Below, in pieces: positions 6,383 through 13,683 of a DNA stretch of 18,579 bases. Source of the stretch: JBGSYN01 sp041750975. GTDB lineage: Bacteria > Pseudomonadota > Alphaproteobacteria > Geminicoccales > Geminicoccaceae. Positions within the stretch are counted from its first letter, which is position 1; each line of letters opens with the position of its first letter. The stretch covers positions 1 to 18,579 of the forward strand of contig JBGSYN010000135.1 of NCBI GenBank assembly GCA_041750975.1, written 5' to 3'. A model generated the notes under the pieces. It was not told where the DNA came from. It saw nothing but the letters and a program-made list of their open reading frames with translations, and ran no database searches. The translations under genes and the position numbers were made by a program.

Positions 6383-7764
6383 CGGAGCATCTCCACGATA
6401 AAGCTCCCAGGTGGCAGATCCGAATCCTGTTTCATCGGAAGATCCCCGAAAAGGGCGGCCGCTTCCTTTTGCGCGAATCCGAACAAATCGGTCGCCATGC
6501 GAATGGTGGCGGGCCGGGCTTGGGAATCTTGGAGTTCACGCCATAGGGCTTCGCTGCGGCGCCGGAGCGATGGGACGTGGCCATCGCCCCCACATTCCGG
6601 ACAGGCGCGAAACCAACGGGTCGACCATCTGGCCCCGTGCCGAGCGCGGCTCAACTGTACCAAACCCAATGGCGACATCGGATAGATCTGCACGGATGCC
6701 TGATCGCCCTTGAACGCTCGTTTCAACGCATTTTCGAGCTGCTGTCGCTGCGGCTTGGTCGGCAGATCGACGAAATCGACGATGATGGTCCCGCCAAGAT
6801 GGCGCAATCTGACCAGCCGGGCGATCTCACGGGCCGCGTCCAGATCGATGTCCTGGGCATCGCGATTGCCGCCGTCGACATCGATCGCGACGCACGCTGC
6901 AGTCTCCTCGATGATCAGGCGTCCACCGCGATCGAGCGGGATCTCGCGAGCGAAATCGCGCTCGATAGCCTCGTCGAGCGCGCATTGGCTGAAGGCACCC
7001 CGCGCCGGATCGAGCCGTTCCAGTCCCGGTCTCATGATTTCGGGCAGTAGTTCCAGAAACGCACGCATTTCGACAAAAAGGCCGGGGTCGGCGATCTTGA
7101 TGATGTCCAGGCCCGCGCCGAAGACCTGGCGCACCAGGCGTAGTTGCGGGCTCTCATCCCCCTCGAGCCGGCAAGGTCCGCGCTCCGAACTGAAGCCCTG
7201 CTGCAATCGTCGCCAGCGTCCCTCCAGTTCGGCAAACTCGGCCTCGAGTATGGCGTCCTCGACGTCGACCGCCTGCTGGCGGATCATGACGGGGCTGTCT
7301 TCCCCGAACAGCGCCACGCCTCGATCGAGCATTTCCTGCTGCCTCAGGCCACGCAACTTGACCGAGACTTCGACGCCATGGCCGAAGGGCCGATAAACCA
7401 TGAACATGCCGAAGAATTTCACGTCGGTCGTGAAGCGCGGGCCCTTGCCGTGATCCGGTTCGCGCAGGCCCTGGACGACGATCCACTGGCCCTCATGCAC
7501 CAGTTTGTTGATCGGACGGCGTTCGATGATGCGGGCGACATAGCGTGCATCCTTGGCCGCAAGGAAGCCGTGTTCGGCGCCGCCATAATCGAGAAACGCA
7601 GCGTTCAGGCGCGTGTCGATATGGGCGACACGTACCCGGAACAGGCGATCCGTGACGTCGTTCCCGGCATGATCGATATCGATGATGTCGATCAGCCGGT
7701 CATCCTCGATCAGCGCCCCGCGGACGCCGAAGCCGGTATTGTCGATCACGATCTCCCGGGTCAT
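6379..7764 (-). CDS. rng: Ribonuclease E/G family protein (RNase G type)
   Basis: This is a 461-residue single-strand-specific endoribonuclease of the RNase E/G family, involved in rRNA maturation and mRNA decay. An S1-like RNA-binding segment covers about residues 36-125, with HIDTRLNAAFLDYG. The DNase I-like catalytic part has AIDVDGGN with D295 and TIIVDFVDLP with D330, matching the two magnesium-binding aspartates of RNase E (D303 and D346). The zinc-link motif CPEC is at 388-391, in FRACPECGGDGH. There is no long C-terminal scaffold, so it is RNase G-like rather than full RNase E. The start ATG 7764 (MTREIVIDNTG) overlaps the maf stop as ATGA; the 48 codons open further upstream are only the maf shadow frame. 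Its own stop overlaps yacG. Confidence 0.94.
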   Translation of the reverse strand: MTREIVIDNTGFGVRGALIEDDRLIDIIDIDHAGNDVTDRLFRVRVAHIDTRLNAAFLDYGGAEHGFLAAKDARYVARIIERRPINKLVHEGQWIVVQGLREPDHGKGPRFTTDVKFFGMFMVYRPFGHGVEVSVKLRGLRQQEMLDRGVALFGEDSPVMIRQQAVDVEDAILEAEFAELEGRWRRLQQGFSSERGPCRLEGDESPQLRLVRQVFGAGLDIIKIADPGLFVEMRAFLELLPEIMRPGLERLDPARGAFSQCALDEAIERDFAREIPLDRGGRLIIEETAACVAIDVDGGNRDAQDIDLDAAREIARLVRLRHLGGTIIVDFVDLPTKPQRQQLENALKRAFKGDQASVQIYPMSPLGLVQLSRARHGARWSTRWFRACPECGGDGHVPSLRRRSEALWRELQDSQARPATIRMATDLFGFAQKEAAALFGDLPMKQDSDLPPGSFIVEMLR

Positions 7765-8348
7765 CGGCCTGTCCAACCGAGACCGGCGAGCATGCTGGCG
7801 ACAGCAGCGAGCGGCAGCCCCACGACATTGGAATAGCTGCCATTGATCTGGGTGGCGAAAGCCTCGGCCCGGCCCTGGATGGCGTAGCCGCCGGCCTTGC
7901 CCTGCCATTCACCACTGTCGAGGTAACCATCGAGTTCTTGGTCGGCCAGTCGCTTGAACTGCACCATCGTCGTCACGAGTTTAACGCTCGAGCGGCCGCC
8001 GGGGGCCGCAATGGCAACGCCGCCCAGGACGCGGTGACGACGGCCGGAGAGCAGCCGGAGACAGCTCTCCGCCTCCGCCCGAAGCTCGGTCTTCGGAAGG
8101 ATTCGCCGGCCGCAGGCGACGACGGTATCGGCCGCCACCACGAAACTTTCCAGATGGTTCGAGGCAATTGCGCCGAGCTTCGTCTCGGCCATGCGACGAA
8201 CATAGTCCCGCGGCAGCTCGCGCTGTCTGATCGATTCGTCAATATCCGGTGCGATAATCTCATCGGGGTCGATGCCGATCTGACGCAACAAGCTCAAGCG
8301 ACGCGGCGAACTCGAGGCGAGCACCAGCCTCGCTCCAGGTCCCGTCAC
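7761..8348 (-). CDS. maf: Maf family nucleoside triphosphate pyrophosphatase (dTTP/UTP type)
   Basis: Maf proteins hydrolyse non-canonical or excess nucleoside triphosphates to monophosphates. The 195-residue product has the phosphate-binding SSSPRR (12-17), the conserved RELPRDYVRRMAETK, the catalytic aspartate D74 in VAADTVV, and GKAGGYAIQGRAE (150-162). The AIQG form of the last motif suggests the YhdE type acting on dTTP and UTP rather than the YceF type acting on m7GTP. Translation starts at GTG 8348, which overlaps the infA stop as GTGA, and the gene's own stop overlaps the RNase G start as ATGA. Coupling on both sides explains the lack of separate ribosome sites. Confidence 0.95.
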   Translation of the reverse strand: MTGPGARLVLASSSPRRLSLLRQIGIDPDEIIAPDIDESIRQRELPRDYVRRMAETKLGAIASNHLESFVVAADTVVACGRRILPKTELRAEAESCLRLLSGRRHRVLGGVAIAAPGGRSSVKLVTTMVQFKRLADQELDGYLDSGEWQGKAGGYAIQGRAEAFATQINGSYSNVVGLPLAAVASMLAGLGWTGR

Positions 8349-8563
8349 TTGAAGCGGTAGGTGATCCGCCCGCGGCTGAGATCGTAAGGCGTCATCTCGA
8401 CGGTCACCTTGTCGCCCGCCAGCACCCTGATGCGATTCTTGCGCATCCGTCCCGAGGTATGGGCCAGGATCTCGTGCTCATTCTCCAGCTTGACGCGGAA
8501 CATCGCGTTGGGCAGCACTTCGGAAACGGTGCCGTTGAATTCGATCAAGTCTTCTTTCGCCAT
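8345..8563 (-). CDS. infA: Translation initiation factor IF-1
   Basis: IF-1 binds the ribosomal A site during initiation. The 72-residue product is the standard length and is a single S1/OB fold. Recognisable segments are MAKEDLIEFNGTV, VLPNAMFRVKLEN, SGRMRKNRIRVLAGDKV and the ending RGRITYRFK. It is the only gene in the lower cluster with a real intergenic leader (83 bases). That leader carries a 7-bp hairpin and a possible promoter, which fits a highly expressed factor that needs its own expression signals. The stop overlaps the maf GTG. Confidence 0.98.
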   Translation of the reverse strand: MAKEDLIEFNGTVSEVLPNAMFRVKLENEHEILAHTSGRMRKNRIRVLAGDKVTVEMTPYDLSRGRITYRFK

Positions 8564-8580
8564 AGAAACTCCGGTTTGAT

Positions 8581-8597
8581 CGACGCCACGGGCGTCG
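8581..8597 (-). promoter_or_regulatory. Perfect 7-bp hairpin in the infA leader
   Basis: CGACGCC and GGCGTCG pair perfectly across a 3-base loop, ending 18 bases before the infA start on the minus strand. No T-run follows, so it is not a standard terminator. It may protect or mark the 5' end of an infA transcript, or partly separate infA expression from the upstream genes. Confidence 0.4.
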
Positions 8598-8605
8598 GGC
8601 TAGTT

Positions 8606-8635
8606 CTCATACCGCTCGCAATGTGTTTCGAGCAA
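8606..8635 (-). promoter_or_regulatory. Possible internal promoter for infA
   Basis: On the minus strand TTGCTC (8630-8635) and TATGAG (8606-8611) are 18 bases apart, with the -10 ending 42 bases before the infA start. They match the sigma-70 consensus at 3 of 6 and 4 of 6 positions, so this is only a candidate. The location in the one sizeable gap of the lower cluster is the main argument. Confidence 0.25.
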
Positions 8636-8646
8636 GGTCTGTGAGG

Positions 8647-9120
8647 TTATCGGGCAGGTCCGCCCGGCATAGGAAATCGTGCCAGGATCTCGCGGCGCAG
8701 CCGATCCCGCAACTGCCGATAGGCTTCCAGGCGCTGGGCGCGCGGCAGTTCGTGGACGCTCGGATCGGGCATCGCCCAATATTCGAGTTCGATCGACGCA
8801 TCGCGCGTCAACTCGACGGCGCGGTGCTGGGCCTCGGGCGACAACGAGATGACGATATCGAAATAATTGTCCTGCAGGTCGTCGAAACATTTGGGATCGT
8901 GACCGGAAATGTCCAGACCGACCTCTTGCATCACGGCACAGGCGAAGCCGTCGACCAGCCCCGCCCTGACCCCGACACTTTGCACGAAGATACGGCTACT
9001 GTGATAATGCCTGAGAAACGCCTCGGCCATCGGCGATCGCAGTGCATTTTCGCTGCAGGCGAACAGCACGCTGCCCGGCAGCATTGCAGCCTTGTGGGTG
9101 TCCCCTGTCCCGCTGGGCAC
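8647..9120 (-). CDS. Low-molecular-weight protein tyrosine phosphatase family protein (ArsC-like)
   Basis: This is a phosphatase or arsenate-reductase-fold protein of about 157 residues. The P-loop C-x5-R is present as CSENALRSP with C22 and R28, and a likely general acid is D119 in MPDP near the C-terminus. VGVRAG and ISLSPEAQHRAVELTR match the alphaproteobacterial version found between UPF0262 and infA. These are annotated variously as phosphatase or arsenate reductase; no ars genes are near, so I favour phosphatase. GTG 9120 was chosen because family members have about a dozen residues before the first strand. ATG 9084, with AAGG 6 bases upstream, is the alternative and would shorten it by 12 residues. 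It begins 10 bases after the UPF0262 stop. Confidence 0.88.
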   Translation of the reverse strand: MPSGTGDTHKAAMLPGSVLFACSENALRSPMAEAFLRHYHSSRIFVQSVGVRAGLVDGFACAVMQEVGLDISGHDPKCFDDLQDNYFDIVISLSPEAQHRAVELTRDASIELEYWAMPDPSVHELPRAQRLEAYRQLRDRLRREILARFPMPGGPAR

Positions 9121-9130
9121 CGTCAACCGA

Positions 9131-9607
9131 CTAGGCCCGAAGATGGAGCACGCAGACGAGCGTGAAAAGCCGACGAGCCGTAGCACTGTCGACGTCGACA
9201 TGGGCACGAATGATCGAACCCAGCAATTCCGCACCTTCGTCGTGCAGCCCACGCCTTGCCATATCGATGGTTTCGATCCGGTTCGCCGTCGCCCCCTTGA
9301 TCGCGCCGAAGTAGCTCTCGCAAATCAGGAAATAGTCCTTGATGATCTTGCGCAAAGGCCGCATCGGCCAAAACAGCTCAAGCCGGTCGGCGGGCCCTTG
9401 CCCCTGCACCTCGGCCACCAATGTGCCGCCGCGCAACGACAACATCAAACGGTAGGGGCCACAAAACTCATCACGAAGACGAAAGCGATTTTCACGCAAA
9501 AGATCGTCGATCGCACGGTCACGTTCGGCAGCGATCTCGGCATTCCATCGCACAATGCTGCCTTCATCGAGTTCGATACCGATAATCCGGTCGTTATCCT
9601 CGCTCAA
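9131..9607 (-). CDS. UPF0262 family protein
   Basis: The product is a conserved alphaproteobacterial protein of unknown function, 158 residues, the usual length. Family features I recognise are DRIIGIELDEGSIVRW at the N-terminus, ERDRAIDDLLRENRF, GPYRLMLSLRGG, and the block FWPMRPLRKIIKDYFLICESYF with a final helix carrying GLHDEGAELL. No signal peptide or membrane segment is present, so it is probably cytoplasmic. The ATG overlaps the hisD stop as ATGA. Its constant place between hisD and the phosphatase in this phylum hints at a shared role, but no biochemical function is known to me. Confidence 0.9.
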   Translation of the reverse strand: MSEDNDRIIGIELDEGSIVRWNAEIAAERDRAIDDLLRENRFRLRDEFCGPYRLMLSLRGGTLVAEVQGQGPADRLELFWPMRPLRKIIKDYFLICESYFGAIKGATANRIETIDMARRGLHDEGAELLGSIIRAHVDVDSATARRLFTLVCVLHLRA

Positions 9608-10896
9608 TCGCCGCGCTCGAGCCGGAGCTCGATGGCTCGCGCATGAGCGTCGAGGCCTTCGGCCCGCGCCAGTCTCGCCGCCGCCGGGCCGATCTCTGCC
9701 AGCGCATCGGCACTGCAGCTAAGGTAAGTCGTTCGTTTCATGAAGTCGTAGACCGAGAGGCCGGACGCGAACCGAGCCGTGCGGCCGGTCGGAAGCACAT
9801 GATTCGGGCCGCCGACATAGTCGCCCACGACCTCGGGCGTAGACGCACCTTCGAAGATCGAGCCGGCATTGGTGATGCGTTGCCGCATTGCCGCGGGATC
9901 GGCGATGCAGAGTTGCAAGTGCTCGGGTGCCAGCGGATTGATCAGCCGCGGTGCGTTCTCCAGATCGTCGACGACGATGACCGCACCTTCCTCGGCCCAG
10001 CTCACGCTGGCAATCGCGTTGCGCTGCAAACGTTCAAGTTGCGTCTCCACAGCGAGGCTTACGGCATCGGCAAATTCTGGGTCGTCCGTGATCAGGATCG
10101 ATTGGGCGCGCTCGTCATGCTCGGCCTGGGCAAGAAGATCGGCTGCGATCCATTCGGGATCGTTCGCACCATCGGCGACGATCACGACCTCCGAAGGTCC
10201 GGCGACCATATCGATGCCGACACGCCCGAAGACCTGGCGTTTCGCTTCCGCCACCCAGGCATTGCCGGGACCGGCGATCTTGTCGACGGGATCGAGGCCG
10301 GCGGTGCCATAGGCCATTGCCGCCACCGCCTGCGCACCGCCAAGCCGCCAGATCTCATCGACGCCGGAAAGTTTCGCGGCCGCAATCACGAGCGGACTGA
10401 CAATGCCGTCGGGTGTGGGCACGGTCACGACGAGCCGCCTGCAGCCCGCAACCCGCGCCGGAATCGCATTCATCAGGACCGAGCTCGGATAGGCCGCCGT
10501 ACCTCCCGGCACATAGAGGCCGACATGCTCGATGGCGTGCCACGAGAGGCCCATGGCAATACCTAGACCGTCCACATAGTCGATGTCGGCCGGCCGTTGC
10601 AGCTCGTGGAACCGGCGGATACGCTCGGCGGCAAGCTTCAGGGCCTCGAGGTCCGCCGCATCGACCTCGGCGACAAGGGCCTCGATTTCGTCTGCGGTCA
10701 GTACCAACCGGTCGAGTTCAATCCGGTCGTAACGCGCGGTCAGCTCGAAAAGTGCGGCATCGCCACGATTGCGGACATCCGCTATTATCGAGGCGACGGC
10801 GTCCCTTACATCGTGGCTGTCTTCGCGCCTCGCCTCGACCAGCGTCTGAAAGGCAGCCTCGAAGTCTGAATCACGTTGATCGAGGCGGCGTGCCAT
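9604..10896 (-). CDS. hisD: Histidinol dehydrogenase
   Basis: HisD performs the last two steps of histidine synthesis, oxidising L-histidinol to L-histidine with two NAD+. The 430-residue product has every catalytic residue expected. The zinc ligands are Q257, H260 (AQAEHDE), D359 (VVGDYVGGPNH) and H418 (GLDAHAR); the catalytic pair is E325 and H326 in PLAPEHLQL. KIAGPGNAWVAEAK and MVAGPSEV are also typical. ATG 10896 was chosen because GGAGG lies 6 bases upstream. ATG 10911, also with an upstream GGAGG, would add five residues. The gene overlaps the DUF2948 3' end by 26 bases and shares ATGA with UPF0262. The other his genes are not nearby, which is usual in Alphaproteobacteria. Confidence 0.98.
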   Translation of the reverse strand: MARRLDQRDSDFEAAFQTLVEARREDSHDVRDAVASIIADVRNRGDAALFELTARYDRIELDRLVLTADEIEALVAEVDAADLEALKLAAERIRRFHELQRPADIDYVDGLGIAMGLSWHAIEHVGLYVPGGTAAYPSSVLMNAIPARVAGCRRLVVTVPTPDGIVSPLVIAAAKLSGVDEIWRLGGAQAVAAMAYGTAGLDPVDKIAGPGNAWVAEAKRQVFGRVGIDMVAGPSEVVIVADGANDPEWIAADLLAQAEHDERAQSILITDDPEFADAVSLAVETQLERLQRNAIASVSWAEEGAVIVVDDLENAPRLINPLAPEHLQLCIADPAAMRQRITNAGSIFEGASTPEVVGDYVGGPNHVLPTGRTARFASGLSVYDFMKRTTYLSCSADALAEIGPAAARLARAEGLDAHARAIELRLERGD

Positions 10897-11404
10897 CCGC
10901 AGCCTCCGCATGAACACGCTCCTCCCGCTCCTCACGGCGCTCAAGAAGGGCTTCCTGTTCCGCGAAATGATCGCAGGGCGGTTCTTCGGCCGGCTGCGGG
11001 GTACCGAAATCATCGAGCCTGCACTCGATGACGTCCGAGGCGAGACGAATGTCCGCCGTGCCGGCCATTACCAGTTCGATATTCGTCGCCGCATCCTTGC
11101 CGGGTGACGTGGCGATGGTCAAAAGCTGAACCTTCTGATCCGGGTCTTCCGGATCGAGCCCCCGGTAGCGAACCTGTTTGATCTTCTCGAAGACCAGCAC
11201 GGTGTCACATTCCGTGAGATTGTCGCAATCGGTCCATTCCGCCTGCGCCTCGCGCCGATATCGCCGGAAGGCGGCCATGAAGCGGCCATCCTCCGCCTGA
11301 AAAACCATTTCCCGCACATGGGTGCGTGCGTCCTGCAGCAGGGCGGCGATGACGGCCAGATCCTCGGCATCGTTCGCCCGGAGCTTAATCTTTCGATCGC
11401 TCAT
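10871..11404 (-). CDS. DUF2948 family protein
   Basis: This is a conserved alphaproteobacterial protein of unknown function, 177 residues. The N-terminus KLRANDAEDLAVIAALLQDA followed by VREMVFQAEDGRFMAAFRRYR is typical of DUF2948, as are the middle segment VLVFEKIKQVRYRGLDPEDPD and the end of the domain, IRLASDVIECRLDDFG. After about residue 140 the sequence is a charged, probably disordered tail rich in Glu and Arg; part of this tail overlaps the hisD start region. Its ATG overlaps the murA stop as ATGA. It sits between murA and hisD in many members of the class, which supports the call but does not reveal a role. Confidence 0.88.
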   Translation of the reverse strand: MSDRKIKLRANDAEDLAVIAALLQDARTHVREMVFQAEDGRFMAAFRRYRREAQAEWTDCDNLTECDTVLVFEKIKQVRYRGLDPEDPDQKVQLLTIATSPGKDAATNIELVMAGTADIRLASDVIECRLDDFGTPQPAEEPPCDHFAEQEALLERREEREERVHAEAADGTPPRST

Positions 11405-12666
11405 GGTACTCGCTCAATCCTGGCGCCGAGGGCGCTCAATTTGGTTTCGAGATGCTCATAGCCTCGGTCGAGATGGTAGATGCGGTTGACTTCTGTTTGC
11501 CCGCTTGCGGCAAGCCCCGCAAGGACCAGGGAAACCGAGGCCCGCAGATCCGTCGCCATCACCGGCGCACCCTTGAGCAGCGGCACACCGCGCACCAGCG
11601 CCGAGCCGCCATGGACGGTGATTTGGGCGCCCATGCGCATCAATTCAGGCACATGCATGAACCTGTTCTCGAATATAGTCTCCGTAATCATGGCGGCACC
11701 CTCGGCGACGCACATCAAGGTCATAAACTGGGCCTGAAGATCGGTCGGGAACCCCGGAAACGGCTGCGTGATGACATCGACGCCGCTGACCAGGCCATTG
11801 GCGACCCGCGCCCGATAGCCTTCCGGCACTTCTTCGAGCACCATGCCGGCATCGACCAGACGTTGCCGCGATTCGCCCAAGAGATCGAGCCGCCCATTGA
11901 TCAAGGTGACATCGCCGCCGGTGATAGCGGTCGCCATGGTATAGGTCCCCGCCTCGATCCGATCCGGCATGACCTCGTAGCTGCAGCCTTTGAGCCGCGG
12001 CACACCCTGGATTCGAATTGTGTCCGTGCCCTCGCCTTCGATCACGGCACCCATCCGGCGCAGGCAGGCGGCGAGATCGACGATCTCCGGCTCCCTCGCC
12101 GCAGGTTGAATGATCGTCTCGCCCCGCGCCAGGCTTGCGGCCATCATCAGATTCTCGGTCGCACCGACCGAGGGCTGCGGCAGACGAATCTCGGCGCCGA
12201 CGAGTCCGTTCGGCGCGGATGCCCGCACATAGCCCTCCTCGAGCTCGATTTGGGCACCCAGCTTCTCAAGTCCCTGGAGATGGAAATCGATCGGTCGGGT
12301 GCCGATGGCACAGCCGCCGGGCAAGGAGACGCTGGCCACGCCATGCCGCGCCACCAGCGGGCCTAAAACCAACACGGACGCACGCATCTTGCGCACGAGA
12401 TCGTAACTCGCCGTCGAACTCATGACCTCCGCGCAATGCAGCACGAGATGGCTGGGCTCGCCGGCGGGATGCGTAGCCTCGACACCGAGTGTCTGCAGAA
12501 GACGCCGCATCGAGCCGATATCGGCGAGATCGGGCGTGTTGGTGAGGATCAGTTTGTCGTCGGTCAGAATGGAGGCCGCCATCAATGGCAGGGCTGCATT
12601 CTTGGCGCCGCTGATGGTAACCCTACCCTTGAGCGGAATCCCGCCTTCAATACTGATGCGGTCCAT
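11401..12666 (-). CDS. murA: UDP-N-acetylglucosamine 1-carboxyvinyltransferase
   Basis: MurA transfers enolpyruvate from PEP to UDP-GlcNAc in the first committed cytoplasmic step of peptidoglycan synthesis. The 421-residue product has K22-N23 in SGAKNAALPL and the reactive cysteine C119 in LPGGCAIGTRPID, the residue attacked by fosfomycin, so the enzyme is of the drug-sensitive cysteine type. FPTDLQAQFM carries the catalytic aspartate, and DRGYEHLETKL near the C-terminus carries the conserved arginine. It starts 9 bases after dcd, with AGGAGC a few bases before the ATG, and its stop overlaps DUF2948. Confidence 0.98.
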   Translation of the reverse strand: MDRISIEGGIPLKGRVTISGAKNAALPLMAASILTDDKLILTNTPDLADIGSMRRLLQTLGVEATHPAGEPSHLVLHCAEVMSSTASYDLVRKMRASVLVLGPLVARHGVASVSLPGGCAIGTRPIDFHLQGLEKLGAQIELEEGYVRASAPNGLVGAEIRLPQPSVGATENLMMAASLARGETIIQPAAREPEIVDLAACLRRMGAVIEGEGTDTIRIQGVPRLKGCSYEVMPDRIEAGTYTMATAITGGDVTLINGRLDLLGESRQRLVDAGMVLEEVPEGYRARVANGLVSGVDVITQPFPGFPTDLQAQFMTLMCVAEGAAMITETIFENRFMHVPELMRMGAQITVHGGSALVRGVPLLKGAPVMATDLRASVSLVLAGLAASGQTEVNRIYHLDRGYEHLETKLSALGARIERVP

Positions 12667-12675
12667 GATCTGCTC

Positions 12676-13230
12676 CTACAATCTCGGCAGCGTGACGCCA
12701 CGCTGACCCATATATTTACCGGCCCGGTCGGCATAGGAAATTTCGGGCGGCGCGGAACCCTTCAGGAACAAGAACTGACAGATGCCCTCATTGGCGTAGA
12801 GGCGCGCCGGCAGCGGCGTCGTGTTCGAGAATTCCAGCGTGACATGCCCCTCCCATTCGGGTTCGAGCGGCGTCACGTTGACGATGATCCCGCAGCGCGC
12901 ATAAGTCGATTTGCCGAGACAGATCACCAGGATATCGCGAGGGATCCGAAAATACTCGATGGTCCGCGCCAGCGCAAAGCTATTGGGCGGAATGGTACAG
13001 TGCTCGCCACTGCGTTCGACGAAGCTCTGGTCGGAAAAATTCTTCGGATCGACAATGGCGCTGTCGATGTTCGTGAAGATCCGAAACTCCGGCGCGAGCC
13101 GGGCGTCATAGCCATAGGATGAGAGGCCGAACGAGATCGACCCGTCACGTTTTTGACGATCGACGAAAGGCTCGATCATTCCTCGGTTGAGCGCTTGTTC
13201 TCGAATCCAGCTGTCGGGCATGATCGACAA
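12676..13230 (-). CDS. dcd: dCTP deaminase
   Basis: Dcd converts dCTP to dUTP, feeding thymidylate synthesis. The 184-residue product has the active-site region GKSTYARCGIIVNVTPLEPEWEG with S108, R112 and, in VTLEFSN, E133. The family also shows SYGYDARLAPEFRIFTN, IPPNSFALARTIEYFRIP and the nucleotide-closing C-terminus GKYMGQRGVTLPR. The start is interesting: TTG 13230 has AGGAG 9 bases upstream and gives MSIMPDSWI, matching the family's MSI-type beginning. ATG 13221 would lie 18 bases from that site and lose three conserved residues, so TTG is preferred. It is followed closely by murA. Confidence 0.96.
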   Translation of the reverse strand: MSIMPDSWIREQALNRGMIEPFVDRQKRDGSISFGLSSYGYDARLAPEFRIFTNIDSAIVDPKNFSDQSFVERSGEHCTIPPNSFALARTIEYFRIPRDILVICLGKSTYARCGIIVNVTPLEPEWEGHVTLEFSNTTPLPARLYANEGICQFLFLKGSAPPEISYADRAGKYMGQRGVTLPRL

Positions 13231-13284
13231 ATGCGGTTTCTCCTGAAAGGCAGAGCGGTGTCTTAACCAAACGTGGATGGATGC

Positions 13285-13473
13285 TCAACCTTCGGGCGTT
13301 TTGCTTGGGTGGCCATCCCTACTCGCGCGCTTTTCCGCAAGTCCGCGAAGCTGCTCCTTGCGCCGCTTGAGGTTCAAGCGCATGGCCTCGGCCAACCGCG
13401 CCTCCCGCGCGGCCTGTTTTTTCCCGCCGGCTTCCGTCAAACGCGGTTTGTGCCCGCCCGAACCATCTGCCAT
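13285..13473 (-). CDS. Small basic protein of unknown function
   Basis: A 62-residue, highly charged protein: a flexible Gly/Lys-rich N-terminus, then one likely helix from about residue 18 to 48 (QAAREARLAEAMRLNLKRRKEQ). I recall similar short KxAREARLAEALRxNLRRRK proteins in Alphaproteobacteria without known function. ATG 13473 has GAGGAAAT about 10 bases upstream, and coding density plus position as the first gene of the minus-strand cluster, 54 bases before dcd, support it as real. It might bind nucleic acid, judging only by charge. No cysteine or zinc motif is present. Confidence 0.62.
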   Translation of the reverse strand: MADGSGGHKPRLTEAGGKKQAAREARLAEAMRLNLKRRKEQLRGLAEKRASRDGHPSKTPEG

Positions 13474-13552
13474 TGCGTGATTTCCTCGGTTTCATCTGCT
13501 GCTGCTCTTGCTTGATTTTCGGGCCTATGGCATCTAGCCGCGACGCGTGCGG

Positions 13553-13627
13553 GCCGCCATAGCTCAGTGGTAGAGCGCACCCTTGGTAAGGGTGAGGTCC
13601 TGTGTTCAATCCACAGTGGCGGCACCA
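13553..13627 (+). tRNA. tRNA-Thr (anticodon GGT), CCA encoded
   Basis: The cloverleaf folds fully: acceptor GCCGCCA pairs with TGGCGGC, D-arm GCTC/GAGC, anticodon arm CACCC-TTGGTAA-GGGTG with anticodon GGT, five-base variable loop, and T-arm CTGTG-TTCAATC-CACAG. The discriminator is A and CCA is encoded at 13625-13627. It decodes ACC and ACU threonine codons. The next coding region on the same strand starts 56 bases later with no terminator hairpin seen, so read-through into the BKACE gene is possible. Confidence 0.97.
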
Positions 13628-13683
13628 TCAATACCACCGCCCGACCCGACAAGACCGACGACCCATCGATCAGGGACACCATA

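Noticed and set aside
7765..7908. Longer N-terminus for the RNase G gene
   Set aside because: The extra 48 codons lie within maf in another frame and are Arg-rich; MTREIVIDN at 7764 with the ATGA overlap fits the family.
9643..10566. Plus-strand open frame of 307 codons opposite hisD
   Set aside because: Antisense to hisD, in which all catalytic residues are present.
10897..11013. Longer N-terminus for hisD
   Set aside because: It would overlap DUF2948 much further, and the best ribosome site, GGAGG, lies just before ATG 10896.
13567..13683. Longer start for the BKACE gene, reading through the tRNA
   Set aside because: The 39 extra codons would be translated from tRNA-Thr sequence; ATG 13684 has its own ribosome site and gives the family N-terminus.
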